Notes under the pieces: model-generated | Told to the model about the DNA's origin: nothing | The model's database searches: none | The model's input: the letters and a program-made list of their open reading frames with translations, nothing else | Made by a program: the position numbers and the translations under genes | Shown here: positions 33,435-44,850 of the stretch, piece after piece | How the letters are laid out: every line of letters starts with the position of its first letter | Numbering within the stretch: position 1 is the stretch's first letter | Assembly: GCA_024278765.1 (NCBI GenBank) | Contig: JAJRSM010000021.1 | Coordinates: 1-45,783, forward strand | Direction of reading: 5' to 3' | DNA: 45,783 nucleotides | From: Deltaproteobacteria bacterium | GTDB lineage: Bacteria; Desulfobacterota; GWC2-55-46; DRQE01

Positions 33435-34901
33435 ATGCATTCAAAGCTAATACTCTTTGTTATAATCTTACTGGTCAGCGGGTTCTTCTACCTGCATACC
33501 ATCAATCCATTTGAAATAACCATATCACTTTACGAGGGCTATAAATATACCTTCCCTGTTACGGTGATTATCTTCGCGGGCTTTATCATCGGTATAGTGC
33601 TGATGGTCTTTAATTCCTTTATAGTCGATCTGAAACGCGCGGTAATGGACTTTAAGAACCGTCGTAAGATAAAGGCGCGTGAGGGTTTTGAGGAGAAGTT
33701 CAGGAGGGGTTCTGTAGCTCTTGCCAAAGGGAACTCAAAGGATGCGGTAAAGATCTTTGAGGATGCTTACCGAAGCGACGTAGAGGTCCCTCAGCTTCGT
33801 AAAGAGCTTGTAATGAAACTTGCAGAGGCCTCTAGTGCGCAGGAGAACTTCGTACGCGCTACCGAAGTGCTAGAAAATATGATGCGCAAGATAGGCGATG
33901 ATATTGAGCTTTTATTTGTCCTTGTTAAGGTCTCTATAGCCTCAGGAGAGGTTGTCCGTCAGGAGCGATACTTAAGAGAGATAATACGCCTGGACGGCTC
34001 TAACGCAAGGGCTCTGCGCGGTCTTATCGGGATAATGATAATGGACCGTAACTTTAAAGAGGCCATAAACTTTCAGAGGACGATAATCTCTAATCTTCCG
34101 AAGGTCAAAAAAGGCGGTAAGCAGAGCGTAATCGACGACGAAAACAACAGGCTTGTCGGTCTCTTATTTGACGGTGCTACCGTTGCCTATGACTCAGGGG
34201 ATCAGTCTTTGGCCCTGTCTTATTCCGAGCAGGCACTTTCAATTGATAAGGGTTTTATCCCAGCCCATTTTATGATCGGCGATATTGATATTAAAAACGG
34301 CAAGCTCGACGAGGCCGTAAGGAGATGGGAAAAGGCCTATGCCTCGACAAAGTCGCCTTTCTTTTTGATGAGAATAGAGGATATACATCTGGGGCGGACG
34401 ATGCCTGACGAGGCCCTAGCCCTCTATACTTCGGCTCTGAAGGACTTGCCCGGTAGCGTTGAACTGCGGCTCTTGATGGCGAGGCTTCACCTGCGTCTTG
34501 ATATGATAGATGTAGCAATCGATGGTCTGGTGGCCCTTGCCCTTGATGGTCACGAGAGCTTCTACCGGCGTGTGCTCCTGAGTGAAGCGTACCAGAGACG
34601 TAACCAGCCGGATAAGGCAGCAGAGCTCTTGCAAAGCGCAATTGCACTGGACGGCGAGCTTACCCCGCCCTTTACCTGCTCTGAGTGTGGCTTTAGCAGG
34701 GGGCAGTGGTTTGGCAGGTGTCCTGATTGCGCCAGCTGGAACTCGTGTTCTGTCAGTAGTCTTTCCGCAGGTGGTAGCGGCCACGTCTCGCTTGGTAATG
34801 CTCTACCAGCCGGTAGCGGTATCGGTATCGGCGAAGGTGGTTTTGGCGCGCGCCGTGGGGTTTTAAGCGCAGGTGCTCCAGTAAAACGAGGTATCGCCTA
34901 G
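33435..34901 (+). CDS. LapA/LapB-like membrane TPR protein with rubredoxin-like zinc ribbon
   Basis: 488 aa from the ATG at 33435 (a TTG at 33411 lies upstream). The N-terminus is a LapA (DUF1049)-like pair of transmembrane segments (about residues 5-22 and 40-64). TPR repeats follow to about residue 410 (AKGNSKDAVKIFEDAYRSD, GKLDEAVRRWEKAYAS). A zinc ribbon CSEC...CPDC closes the LapB layout. In E. coli, LapA and LapB are separate proteins that control LpxC and so LPS amount; here the two are in one chain. Unusually, about 45 Gly/Ser/Ala-rich residues follow the zinc ribbon. The ribbon (FSRGQWFGRCPDCASWNSC) also resembles that of RadA, but no RecA-type motifs are present. Its stop codon directly abuts the gpmI ATG. 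Confidence 0.82.
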   Translation: MHSKLILFVIILLVSGFFYLHTINPFEITISLYEGYKYTFPVTVIIFAGFIIGIVLMVFNSFIVDLKRAVMDFKNRRKIKAREGFEEKFRRGSVALAKGNSKDAVKIFEDAYRSDVEVPQLRKELVMKLAEASSAQENFVRATEVLENMMRKIGDDIELLFVLVKVSIASGEVVRQERYLREIIRLDGSNARALRGLIGIMIMDRNFKEAINFQRTIISNLPKVKKGGKQSVIDDENNRLVGLLFDGATVAYDSGDQSLALSYSEQALSIDKGFIPAHFMIGDIDIKNGKLDEAVRRWEKAYASTKSPFFLMRIEDIHLGRTMPDEALALYTSALKDLPGSVELRLLMARLHLRLDMIDVAIDGLVALALDGHESFYRRVLLSEAYQRRNQPDKAAELLQSAIALDGELTPPFTCSECGFSRGQWFGRCPDCASWNSCSVSSLSAGGSGHVSLGNALPAGSGIGIGEGGFGARRGVLSAGAPVKRGIA

Positions 34902-36452
34902 ATGACTAAGTCAGTTGTTCTGATTGTCATGGACGGATGGGGGCTCTCCAGCAGAAGAGATGACAACCCGACGGCCACGGCGAACCTTCCTGTTATAAAT
35001 AAACTTATGGCGACTGCTCCGCTTACGACGCTCAGTACGTCTGGTTCTGACGTAGGGCTGCCCGACGGGCAGATGGGAAACTCCGAGGTCGGCCATCTAA
35101 CGATGGGGGCGGGCAGGGTAGTTTTTCAAGAGCTTACCCGGATAAACAATGCAATAGAAAGCTGTGAACTGGCGGCTAATCCGAAGCTGGTAGCTATGCT
35201 TACCGATATAAAGGACCGTGGCTCTGCCTTGCACTTAATGGGGCTTCTCTCCGACGGCGGCGTGCATAGCCATCAGGAGCATCTCTATGCGCTTTTGAGG
35301 ATCGCAAAGGACTTTGGAATCGGTAAGGTCTTTATACATGCAATCCTCGATGGCAGGGACACCCCGCCCAAAAGCGGTAAGGGCTATATGCAGGCCCTGC
35401 TCGGTAAGATCGATGAGATCGGGATCGGGCAGGTAGCAACGGTAAGCGGGCGGTTTTATGCGATGGACCGGGATAAACGCTACGAGCGCGTAGAGCTTGC
35501 CTACCGTGCGATTGCTGAGGCCAGTGGTGTAGAGGCCGGTGATGCATTAGCTGCCATAGAGGCCTCATACGCAGGTAAAGAGACCGATGAATTTATGCGT
35601 CCCGTGGTGATTACCGGTAGCGCAGGCCCGGCCGGAGCGACCGGAGCTGTCGGGGCCGTCGGTGACGGCGATGGCTTTATATTCTTCAACTACCGGGCCG
35701 ACCGTGCCAGAGAGATAACAGAGAGCTTTGTCTTGGACGGTTTTACTGGCTTTAAGAGAGAGAAGAGGCCGGACTTATCGGCCTTTCTTACCATGACCGA
35801 GTATGACGCGACCCTTCCCGTTAAAAACATCTTTTCGCCCGAGCCGCACGTAAATATTCTGGGCGAGGTTATCAGTAAAAATGGCATAGGTCAGTTCAGG
35901 GTGGCAGAGACCGAGAAGTACGCGCATGTGACATTTTTTTTCAACGGCGGGCGTGAAGAACCATATGTAGGCGAGGACAGGTTGCTCTTGCCCTCACTGC
36001 GTGACGTAGCTACCTATGATCTGGCCCCGCGTATGCGCGCCGCTGAGATAGCAGAGGCTACGGTTGCGAGAATGGACGAGATAAATGACGGTTTTATTTT
36101 AGTTAACTTCGCAAACTGCGATATGGTAGGTCATACAGGTAATATGGATGCGGCGGTGATTGCCTGTGAAGCAGTAGATGCCGGTGTTGGAAAGATTCTG
36201 GAGAAGGCACGGGAGAAAGGGGCGGCTGTTATTATCACGGCAGACCATGGCAATGTTGAGCAGATGATTGATTATGCCAGAAACTGTCCGTATACGGCGC
36301 ATACGACAAACCCCGTGCCCTTTATCTATGTTGATAAAGATGCCGTTGGTGTACGGCTTAAAGAGGGTGGGCTAGCTGACGTTGCACCGACCATCTTAAA
36401 GGTTATGGGGCTTGTTATTCCGGTAGAGATGACCGGTAAGCCGCTTTTTTAG
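34902..36452 (+). CDS. gpmI: 2,3-bisphosphoglycerate-independent phosphoglycerate mutase
   Basis: 516 aa. Interconverts 3- and 2-phosphoglycerate with two Mn ions and a phosphoserine intermediate. Metal Asp11 in VLIVMDGWG, catalytic Ser61 in MGNSEVGHLTMGAGR, DGRDTPP, FNYRADRARE, the second metal cluster NFANCDMVGHTGN, and TADHGNVEQM. Just before FNYRADR there is a Gly/Ala-rich collagen-like insertion (SAGPAGATGAVGAVGDGD) not expected in the family. The ATG follows the previous stop codon directly. Confidence 0.96.
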   Translation: MTKSVVLIVMDGWGLSSRRDDNPTATANLPVINKLMATAPLTTLSTSGSDVGLPDGQMGNSEVGHLTMGAGRVVFQELTRINNAIESCELAANPKLVAMLTDIKDRGSALHLMGLLSDGGVHSHQEHLYALLRIAKDFGIGKVFIHAILDGRDTPPKSGKGYMQALLGKIDEIGIGQVATVSGRFYAMDRDKRYERVELAYRAIAEASGVEAGDALAAIEASYAGKETDEFMRPVVITGSAGPAGATGAVGAVGDGDGFIFFNYRADRAREITESFVLDGFTGFKREKRPDLSAFLTMTEYDATLPVKNIFSPEPHVNILGEVISKNGIGQFRVAETEKYAHVTFFFNGGREEPYVGEDRLLLPSLRDVATYDLAPRMRAAEIAEATVARMDEINDGFILVNFANCDMVGHTGNMDAAVIACEAVDAGVGKILEKAREKGAAVIITADHGNVEQMIDYARNCPYTAHTTNPVPFIYVDKDAVGVRLKEGGLADVAPTILKVMGLVIPVEMTGKPLF

Positions 36453-36754
36453 AGTCGCTTGGTATTGGGTTAGGCCTTGCAGGCCGGCAAGGCTTTGCCG
36501 GCCTGTTAGGCTTTGCCGGCCTGTTAGGCTTTGCCGGCCTGTTAGGCTTTGCCGGCCTGCAAGGTCTTGCCGGCCTGCAAGGCCCTTGACAAAGTTGTTG
36601 TTTAGGTCTTAACTTTAGAGAACTCTAGTGGCCTGGTTGTTAGGTGTGATACTATAAGATTAAGGCTTATATGTTAGTTTACCTGTCTGCTGTAGCGTCT
36701 CGGGCTGGTCTCCGGTCTGCTGCGCCAAAGACCGAAAGTGTGAGGTGAAGTCAA
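36453..36754. other. Intergenic region between gpmI and the small zinc-ribbon gene
   Basis: Apart from the tandem array there are about 170 bases without a recognisable gene. TTGACA at 36586-36591 could be a -35 box, but no good -10 box is seen at the right distance. Confidence 0.45.
36473..36584. repeat. 18-bp tandem array bounded by 19-bp inverted repeats
   Basis: Three identical units GGCTTTGCCGGCCTGTTA (36491, 36509, 36527) are followed by two variants ending CTGCAA (36545, 36563). The first 19 bases (36473-36491) are the exact reverse complement of the last 19 (36566-36584). The head also folds alone: AGGCCGGCAA-GGCT-TTGCCGGCCT (36481-36504). No long T-run follows. It lies 20 bases behind the gpmI stop codon. 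Confidence 0.95.
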
Positions 36755-36922
36755 ATGTCTAAAACAGCCGGTACTTATCTGGATTGTCCGATGTGCGATT
36801 GTGAGATTCCTATCTCTGGTGAAGAAGATCCGAAAGACGAGATCTTCTGTCCTTACTGCGAGACGCCGCTTTTGCTTAAGAAAAACAGAGATGACGAGTT
36901 CTTCTTGCAGGAGAATTTTTAA
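36755..36922 (+). CDS. Small zinc-ribbon protein (55 aa)
   Basis: The ATG follows GAGGTGAAG at workable spacing and the frame runs to TAA. The peptide begins MSKTAGTYLDCPMCDCEIP and has CPMC and CPYC pairs 21 residues apart, a four-Cys zinc ribbon, then an acidic tail (RDDEFFLQENF). Small proteins of this type occur as conserved hypotheticals in deltaproteobacteria. I infer metal binding only. A terminator lies about 170 bases downstream. Confidence 0.75.
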   Translation: MSKTAGTYLDCPMCDCEIPISGEEDPKDEIFCPYCETPLLLKKNRDDEFFLQENF

Positions 36923-37095
36923 CAGGCCGTCTGGGTTTATTGTGTGGCTTGATCTTAATCAATCGATTTAAATCAATGGGGTTTGCATTTGACCTTACCT
37001 AAGCGGAGTTACCTGTTTTTTAATTATAGACCGGCAGCCTTTACCGCGCGGGCTTTGTCTTGGCCTCTGCACATCGCATAGCGTATTTAGCAATG

Positions 37096-37124
37096 CCCTT
37101 TCTTTTGTGAGAAAGGGTTTTTTT
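37096..37124 (+). terminator. Rho-independent terminator upstream of tilS
   Basis: CCCTTTCT (37096-37103) pairs with AGAAAGGG (37110-37117) around a 6-nt loop, followed by seven T. It ends transcripts from the left and isolates tilS. Confidence 0.9.
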
Positions 37125-37170
37125 GTATCTTAACGTTACTATCAGAGTGTCTTTATGCCAGAGTGTTTTT

Positions 37171-38646
37171 ATGATCGATAAAATAAGAAAGGCTATTAAG
37201 GTCCATTCTCTTTTCAGGCGCGGCGATACCGTCTGTGTTGCCGTCTCCGGCGGGGTCGACTCTACCGTGCTGCTGCACCTGCTTTATGAGCTGCGCGATG
37301 AATTTTCGTTGAGCCTTATTGTCTGCCACCTAAACCATAACCTGCGCGGTAAGGAAGCTACGCGTGACAAGAACTTTGTTAGGCGGCTTGCCAGCGACTT
37401 TGATATACCCTTTGAGTGCGAGAAGCTCCTTAAAAAAGACATCAAGGCGCGTTCTGGCGAGTCTTTGCAGGAGTGGGCTAGAATGCGTAGGATTGAGTTT
37501 TTAAACAGATGCGCTGATAAACACGCGGCAACGCGCATAGCCCTTGGCCATAACACGGACGACCAGGCCGAGACTATCGTTATGAGGCTTGTTAAGGGGG
37601 CGTCTCTTAGGGGTCTGACCGGTATTGGCTGGAAGAGAAGACGTTTTGTCAGACCCGTTCTGGGACTCACCAGAGCCGAGATAGAGGCCTACGCAAGTGC
37701 GAATAATATAGATTTTGTAGAAGATTCAAGCAATAAAACAACAAAGTACCTGCGTAACGATATCAGGCATAATCTGATGCCCGTCCTTGCTGGCTATAAC
37801 CCACGGGTAAAAGAGGCAATAGCACGTAGTGCTGAGCTTTTAAAGGAAGACGAGGCTACCCTTGCGGGGCTTGCCGCCACGGCCTTTAAAAAGGCACGGT
37901 CTGGAGGGAGGGCGAGGGCTGGTAAAGACACTAATCACGAGGTCGTATTAGACAGAAAGGTCTTGCTTGCTCTTGATCCTGCTATATTTAGAAGGGTCTT
38001 TACTATGGCGGTCTATTCGCTCAGTACAGAGGCTGAGCCTACGGCTAGACCTACGCCCGAACCTACGCTCTATATGGCGCAGATAGATGCCTTTCGGGCA
38101 CTTGTAAAGGGGCGTGCGCCCAATACGGCTTTAAAGCTATGTGCCGGGCTCTTTGCCGGGCGTAGCTACGATAAGATTACTATATCCGGCAAGCCACTTG
38201 AGCTGGCGCAGAGCATGAATAAAGGGGCAAAAGCCCTGAATAAAAGGGCAGAAGGGCTAGCCGGTGAGGTTATCTTAGAGGTCCCCGGCAGTGCTGCCGT
38301 CCAGGGGGTAGACGCATTGATTACTGCAACGATTGTGCGTCGTATGCCAAAGAAGCTAGTTGCCGGCAAGGCGGTATATTTTGATATGGATAAATTGCCA
38401 GGTCCTTTGACGGTGCGTACCTTTAGGGCAGGCGACCGTATTCGCCAGATGGGAATGTCAGGGCATAAAAAACTCAAGGATATCTTTATTGACGATAAGA
38501 TCAGTCTGGATAAGCGGCGCAGTACTCTGCTGGTGCTCTTGGGCGGCACTATTATCTGGGTCTGCGGGTTGCGCCGCTCGGGCGTGGCTCCTGTTACAGA
38601 GGTTACCAGACGTCTCGTAAGGCTTAGCCTAAAGCAAGGCCCTTAA
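37171..38646 (+). CDS. tilS: tRNA(Ile)-lysidine synthetase
   Basis: 491 aa from the ATG at 37171; a TTG at 37123 falls in the terminator T-run. Converts cytidine 34 of the CAU tRNA-Ile to lysidine, an essential step for AUA decoding. The PP-loop is SGGVDST (residues 26-32), with CHLNHNLRG, GHNTDDQAETIVMRLVKG and DSSNKTTKYLRNDIRH. The C-terminal TilS domain has RTFRAGDRIRQMGMSGHKKLKDIF. Between about 245 and 360 there is a variable Pro/Thr- and Lys-rich stretch (PTARPTPEPTLY). Confidence 0.94.
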   Translation: MIDKIRKAIKVHSLFRRGDTVCVAVSGGVDSTVLLHLLYELRDEFSLSLIVCHLNHNLRGKEATRDKNFVRRLASDFDIPFECEKLLKKDIKARSGESLQEWARMRRIEFLNRCADKHAATRIALGHNTDDQAETIVMRLVKGASLRGLTGIGWKRRRFVRPVLGLTRAEIEAYASANNIDFVEDSSNKTTKYLRNDIRHNLMPVLAGYNPRVKEAIARSAELLKEDEATLAGLAATAFKKARSGGRARAGKDTNHEVVLDRKVLLALDPAIFRRVFTMAVYSLSTEAEPTARPTPEPTLYMAQIDAFRALVKGRAPNTALKLCAGLFAGRSYDKITISGKPLELAQSMNKGAKALNKRAEGLAGEVILEVPGSAAVQGVDALITATIVRRMPKKLVAGKAVYFDMDKLPGPLTVRTFRAGDRIRQMGMSGHKKLKDIFIDDKISLDKRRSTLLVLLGGTIIWVCGLRRSGVAPVTEVTRRLVRLSLKQGP

Positions 38647-38743
38647 CCTTTAAATGTTTGCATAAATTGCCGTTTTCTGGTATTTTTTTAAGTTACAACA
38701 TAGTCACTGGCGAATTCGCGTTTAGCCGTTATTTGCGCATTCC

Positions 38744-38761
38744 TACCTGCTATTGCAGGTA
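38744..38761 (+). promoter_or_regulatory. Perfect hairpin just upstream of the carbonic anhydrase ribosome site
   Basis: TACCTGC-TATT-GCAGGTA, a 7-bp stem, ends 6 bases before the TGGAGG ribosome site. It could affect translation start or processing. No T-run follows. Confidence 0.4.
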
Positions 38762-38781
38762 CCTGTATGGAGGTTCTTTTA

Positions 38782-39308
38782 TTGGGTAAAACTCTTGCGT
38801 ATAAGGGGATCTTTCCGACAATTGACAGCTCGGTCTATATGGTCGATAGCTCTATTGTTATCGGCGATAGCGTGATCGGTGCTGATTCGAGTCTCTGGTT
38901 TAACGTAGTGGTCCGGGGAGATGTAAATTATATACGGATAGGGGAGCGGACCAATGTGCAGGATAACTCCGTGCTGCATGTTACCAATAATACGCATCCG
39001 CTGGTTATAGGCAGTGATGTCACCATAGGCCATAGTGTTACGCTGCACGGCTGTACCATAAAAGATAGATGCCTTATTGGGATGGGTGCTGTAATTCTGG
39101 ACGGTGCTGTAATTGGCGAGGATTCGCTGGTAGGTGCAGGTGCTTTGATAACGGAAAATACCGTGATAGAGCCGGGAAGTCTGGTTCTGGGTATGCCGGC
39201 AAAGGCCGTAAGAAAATTAGATGACGCCGAGCGGGCTCGTATACTTAAGTCAGCTAAAAACTATATGGGGTACGTGAGCAATTACCGGGTAGAGGCGGGT
39301 GACGACTC

Positions 39309-39312
<4 letters not shown>
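38782..39312 (+). CDS. Gamma-carbonic anhydrase family protein (left-handed beta-helix)
   Basis: 176 aa from the TTG at 38782, 8 bases after TGGAGG; the ATG at 38767 is part of that ribosome site. Hexapeptide-repeat protein of the gamma-CA/YrdA/PaaY group. Zinc ligands are expected in the usual positions: NTHPLVIGSDVTIGHSVTLHGC supplies the His residues (quoted here as family landmark only), with RGDVNYIRIGERTNVQDN before it. These proteins bind zinc or iron and may hydrate CO2; many bacterial members show low activity. The stop codon overlaps the ppx TTG start (TTGA). Confidence 0.9.
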
Positions 39313-41754
<2,442 letters not shown>

Positions 41755-41943
41755 TGTTCACGACGATAATCTATGCGTATGCGAAGTTCTGGTGGCCCCA
41801 GGATATCACTGATATAGTTGTTAGTACTTTAAATTAATTAAGCACAGTGCTTTGTTTGCCAGTATCTGGCTACTGAGAGAGCGTCTCCTGCTAGGAGGAG
41901 TTTTCTGCTAAATAATAAAATTCAAGAGAGTAACGTTAAAAAT
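41755..41943. other. guaB-guaA intergenic region with two short hairpins
   Basis: AAGCAC-A-GTGCTT (41839 region) is a near-palindrome, and CTCCT-GCT-AGGAG (41885-41897) is a hairpin followed by GAGTTTT. The AGGAGGAG in it is too far (about 43 bases) from the guaA ATG to serve as its ribosome site. I see no known riboswitch. Confidence 0.4.
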
Positions 41944-43515
41944 ATGGATATACATGCACAGAAGTTATTAATTCTTGATTTCGGTTCTCAGTTTACGCAG
42001 CTTATAGCAAGAAGGGTTCGTGAGTCAAAGGTCTATTGCGAAATTCACCCCTATAACACAGGTGAAAAGAGCAAAGGCGGCTTGATTAAATTTATAAAAG
42101 AATATAATCCTAAGGGGATAATCCTCTCTGGCGGGCCCAGCAGCGTCTTTGATAAAGGCGCACCGCGCGTGCCAAAGGGGGTCTATGGTCTGGGCATTCC
42201 TATCCTTGCTATCTGCTACGGTATGCAGCTGACGGCAAAGCTCTTCCAGGGCAAGGTTGAAAGATCAAAGCACCGTGAATACGGTCCGGCCGATATTATC
42301 ATTAAGGACTCTACCGGGCTTTTTCATGGGATTAAAAAAGATAAGATAAAGGTCTGGATGAGCCACGGCGACAAAGTAGCTACTGCGCCAAAGGGCTACA
42401 AGGTCACGGCCATCTCTGCTAACTCGGTCATCGCGGCAGTATCTAATACAGAGAAGGGCCTCTACGGAGTCCAGTTCCATCCCGAGGTCGTCCATACCGC
42501 ACATGGTAAGCATATTATAAAGAACTTTACCCACCGCATCTGTAAGGCGCGGTCTACCTGGACCATGAAATCTTTTATAGATACGACGGTCGAGAATATC
42601 CGTGCGCAGGTAGGTCCTGATGGCAGGGTTATCTGTGGCATCAGCGGAGGCGTTGATTCCAGTGTCGCCGCAGCCCTTGTGGCAAAGGCCATTGGCAAGA
42701 GGCTAACCTGCATTTTTGTCGATAACGGGGTCTTAAGAAAGAACGAGGGCGATGAGGTCTATAAGACTCTTACCAAAAACTTTGACGTAAAGATAAAAAA
42801 GGTAGATGCCAGCGATATATTTTTGAAAAAGTTGAAAGGAGTTGCCGACCCTGAGCGTAAACGTAAGATAATAGGCAATACCTTTATCCGTATCTTCGAG
42901 GCAGAGGCCGCGCTGGTTAAAGGTGCGCATTTTCTGGCTCAGGGCACTCTGTATCCAGACGTCATCGAGAGCGTATCTTTCAAAGGGCCATCGGCTACTA
43001 TCAAGAGCCACCACAATGTCGGCGGCTTGCTTAAGAGAATGAAGCTTGAGCTGGTTGAGCCCTTGCGTGAGCTCTTTAAGGACGAGGTTCGGGTGCTTGG
43101 CAAGGAACTCGGACTTGCCGACGAACTCATTGATCGCCATCCCTTTCCGGGCCCGGGCCTTGCTATCCGTATTATAGGAAGCGTCAGTGAAGAACGCTGC
43201 GAAGTACTGCGAGAAGCAGATGTCATCGTAATAGAAGAGATAAGGCGTGCCGGTTGGTACGATAAGATATGGCAGGCCTTTGCGGTATTGCTGCCGGTAA
43301 AGACAGTGGGTGTTATGGGGGACGAACGGACCTATGAAAATACATTAGCGGTGCGGATGGTCAACAGCGTAGATGGTATGACGGCTGATTGGGTAAGATT
43401 GCCTTACGAGGTGCTAGAGCGGATATCGTCAAGGATAATAAACGAGGTGCACGGGGTTAACAGAGTTGTTTATGACATTAGCTCTAAGCCACCAAGCACA
43501 ATTGAATGGGAGTGA
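41944..43515 (+). CDS. guaA: GMP synthase (glutamine-hydrolysing)
   Basis: 523 aa. Aminates XMP to GMP using glutamine. Class I amidotransferase domain with catalytic Cys91 in AICYGMQ and the His/Glu of [14 protein letters not shown] pyrophosphatase PP-loop [15 protein letters not shown]-terminal dimerisation domain with [14 protein letters not shown] and [13 protein letters not shown] at the end. The ATG has only a weak GAGAG site 14 bases upstream. The LOG-family gene starts 6 bases after its stop codon. Confidence 0.97.
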   Translation: MDIHAQKLLILDFGSQFTQLIARRVRESKVYCEIHPYNTGEKSKGGLIKFIKEYNPKGIILSGGPSSVFDKGAPRVPKGVYGLGIPILAICYGMQLTAKLFQGKVERSKHREYGPADIIIKDSTGLFHGIKKDKIKVWMSHGDKVATAPKGYKVTAISANSVIAAVSNTEKGLYGVQFHPEVVHTAHGKHIIKNFTHRICKARSTWTMKSFIDTTVENIRAQVGPDGRVICGISGGVDSSVAAALVAKAIGKRLTCIFVDNGVLRKNEGDEVYKTLTKNFDVKIKKVDASDIFLKKLKGVADPERKRKIIGNTFIRIFEAEAALVKGAHFLAQGTLYPDVIESVSFKGPSATIKSHHNVGGLLKRMKLELVEPLRELFKDEVRVLGKELGLADELIDRHPFPGPGLAIRIIGSVSEERCEVLREADVIVIEEIRRAGWYDKIWQAFAVLLPVKTVGVMGDERTYENTLAVRMVNSVDGMTADWVRLPYEVLERISSRIINEVHGVNRVVYDISSKPPSTIEWE

Positions 43516-43521
43516 TAGTAA

Positions 43522-44208
43522 ATGCCGATTGATGATCTAAAGGGTAGAGAGACGTGGAGAATCTTCAGGATCTTAAGTGAGTTTGTCGAGGGCTTTGAAG
43601 AATTAGCCGATATAGGGCCGGCGGTCAGTATCTTTGGCTCGGCTCGTACCTCGCCGCGTAATAAATATTATAAGCAGACGGTAGAGCTCTCAAAGCTCTT
43701 AAGTGAGAATGGCTATTCCATAATAACCGGTGGAGGTCCAGGGATTATGGAGGCCGCTAACCGGGGGGCAGCGGATAACGGCGGGACTTCGGTAGGGCTG
43801 AATATTGAACTTCCAATGGAGCAGAAGCCCAATAAGTATCAGAACCTGGAACTTAACTTTCGTTACTTTTTTGCGAGAAAGGTAATGTTCGTAAAATACG
43901 CAATGGGCTACGTCTGTATGCCGGGCGGCTTTGGTACGCTCGATGAGTTCTTCGAGGCCCTGACCCTTATTCAGACCCATAAGATCTATCCATTTCCGCT
44001 TATTCTTTTTGGCGCAGAGTACTGGGCGCCGCTTCGGGACTTTATGGAGAATAGTATGCTTAAAAACAATACTGTCTCTGCCGAGGACCTTGAACTCATT
44101 CAGGTAACAGATGATCAGGAAGAGGTTCTTGAAATCATCAACAAGCACAGGGACTGGAAGAAAAAGCAGGTTAAGAATTCCAAGACCTATAAAGAGCTGG
44201 ATCTGTAA
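43522..44208 (+). CDS. LOG-family protein (TIGR00730, nucleotide phosphoribohydrolase type)
   Basis: 228 aa. Rossmann-like fold with the family signatures GGGPGIMEAANRGA and PGGFGTLDEFFEALTLIQ. LOG proteins cleave nucleoside 5'-monophosphates at the N-glycosidic bond (cytokinin activation in plants; in bacteria AMP/CMP-type phosphoribohydrolases such as PpnN are distant relatives). Directly behind guaA, so a purine-linked role is plausible. The start ATG is separated from the previous stop by a run of stop codons (TGATAGTAA). Confidence 0.93.
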   Translation: MPIDDLKGRETWRIFRILSEFVEGFEELADIGPAVSIFGSARTSPRNKYYKQTVELSKLLSENGYSIITGGGPGIMEAANRGAADNGGTSVGLNIELPMEQKPNKYQNLELNFRYFFARKVMFVKYAMGYVCMPGGFGTLDEFFEALTLIQTHKIYPFPLILFGAEYWAPLRDFMENSMLKNNTVSAEDLELIQVTDDQEEVLEIINKHRDWKKKQVKNSKTYKELDL

Positions 44209-44285
44209 AATCTAGGTTAGTTTTTTTGTGAGATTAGTGGGGATTTAAAAATAGAATAATTTATTACAGGTTTGTACTGCCCCGA

Positions 44286-44336
44286 CTACCTGCGGTAGAG
44301 CAAATCACCTGCGGTGGGGCAAAGCGGCTTCGCCGC
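44286..44336. repeat. Three adjacent short hairpins in a row
   Basis: CTACC-TGC-GGTAG (44286-44298), CACC-TGC-GGTG (44306-44316) and GCGGC-TTC-GCCGC (44324-44336). The first two are near-repeats (ACCTGCGGTRGRGCAAA) in which the paired bases change together (TACC/GGTA against CACC/GGTG). REP-like intergenic element. The rest of 44209-44462 shows no gene. Confidence 0.65.
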
Positions 44337-44462
44337 AGAGAGATTCGCAAGAGAAGCTTAAAATTGAATATTAGCTTTGCTGTGCGCAGCACTGGCGCAA
44401 AGACACTTTCTTCTGCACCTGCCCTCGTGGACATTAACAACCCTTATAAGCCGGAGGCTTCA

Positions 44463-44831
44463 ATGAAAAGCCTAAGCCTGATATTGTTAATATTAACAAT
44501 ATCGCTTATTGCCATCTCTTGCTCTCCTGACAGTCCTAAGTCACGCAAGGGTATTTTAGTCTGGCCAAGAACTATTGGTGAAGATAACTGGCCGCTTATC
44601 GCAAAATTCGCACGTATAGATTGCGAGAGGACTGGATACGGAGGGAAGATTGTATATTTAACTACCAGTATTGATGGTGAAACCATCTTTGAGTATGCTG
44701 TCAACGGTACCGCGCGTGGTTTTATGGATAGGTTGGGAATGAAAGATGCCATCGATATAATGAAAGAAGGGACGGTTCCTGGAGATCTATCTCCCTTGAT
44801 AAAAATAGGCCTAAAAGAGTGTGATAAATAA
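44463..44831 (+). CDS. Small lipoprotein of unknown function
   Basis: 122 aa from the ATG at 44463, preceded by GGAGG at 6 bases; the open frame extends upstream to 44364 but without a ribosome site. Signal peptide with lipobox AISC (Cys20). The mature part (KGILVWPRTIGEDNWPLI cut, then CERTGYGGKIVYLT and TARGFMDRLGMKDA) is not a family I recognise. It contains two further Cys residues, no heme or metal motif. Confidence 0.65.
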   Translation: MKSLSLILLILTISLIAISCSPDSPKSRKGILVWPRTIGEDNWPLIAKFARIDCERTGYGGKIVYLTTSIDGETIFEYAVNGTARGFMDRLGMKDAIDIMKEGTVPGDLSPLIKIGLKECDK

Positions 44832-44850
44832 TCGGCCAATTCGTGCAGTA

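Noticed and set aside
33435-34901. RadA DNA repair protein
   Set aside because: The zinc ribbon resembles RadA, but there is no Walker A or KNRFG motif; TPRs and TM segments fit LapB.
36473-36584. CRISPR array
   Set aside because: The units are contiguous 18-mers with no spacers and no cas genes are near.
37123-37170. TTG at 37123 as the start of tilS
   Set aside because: It lies in the T-run of a strong terminator; ATG 37171 matches the family start.
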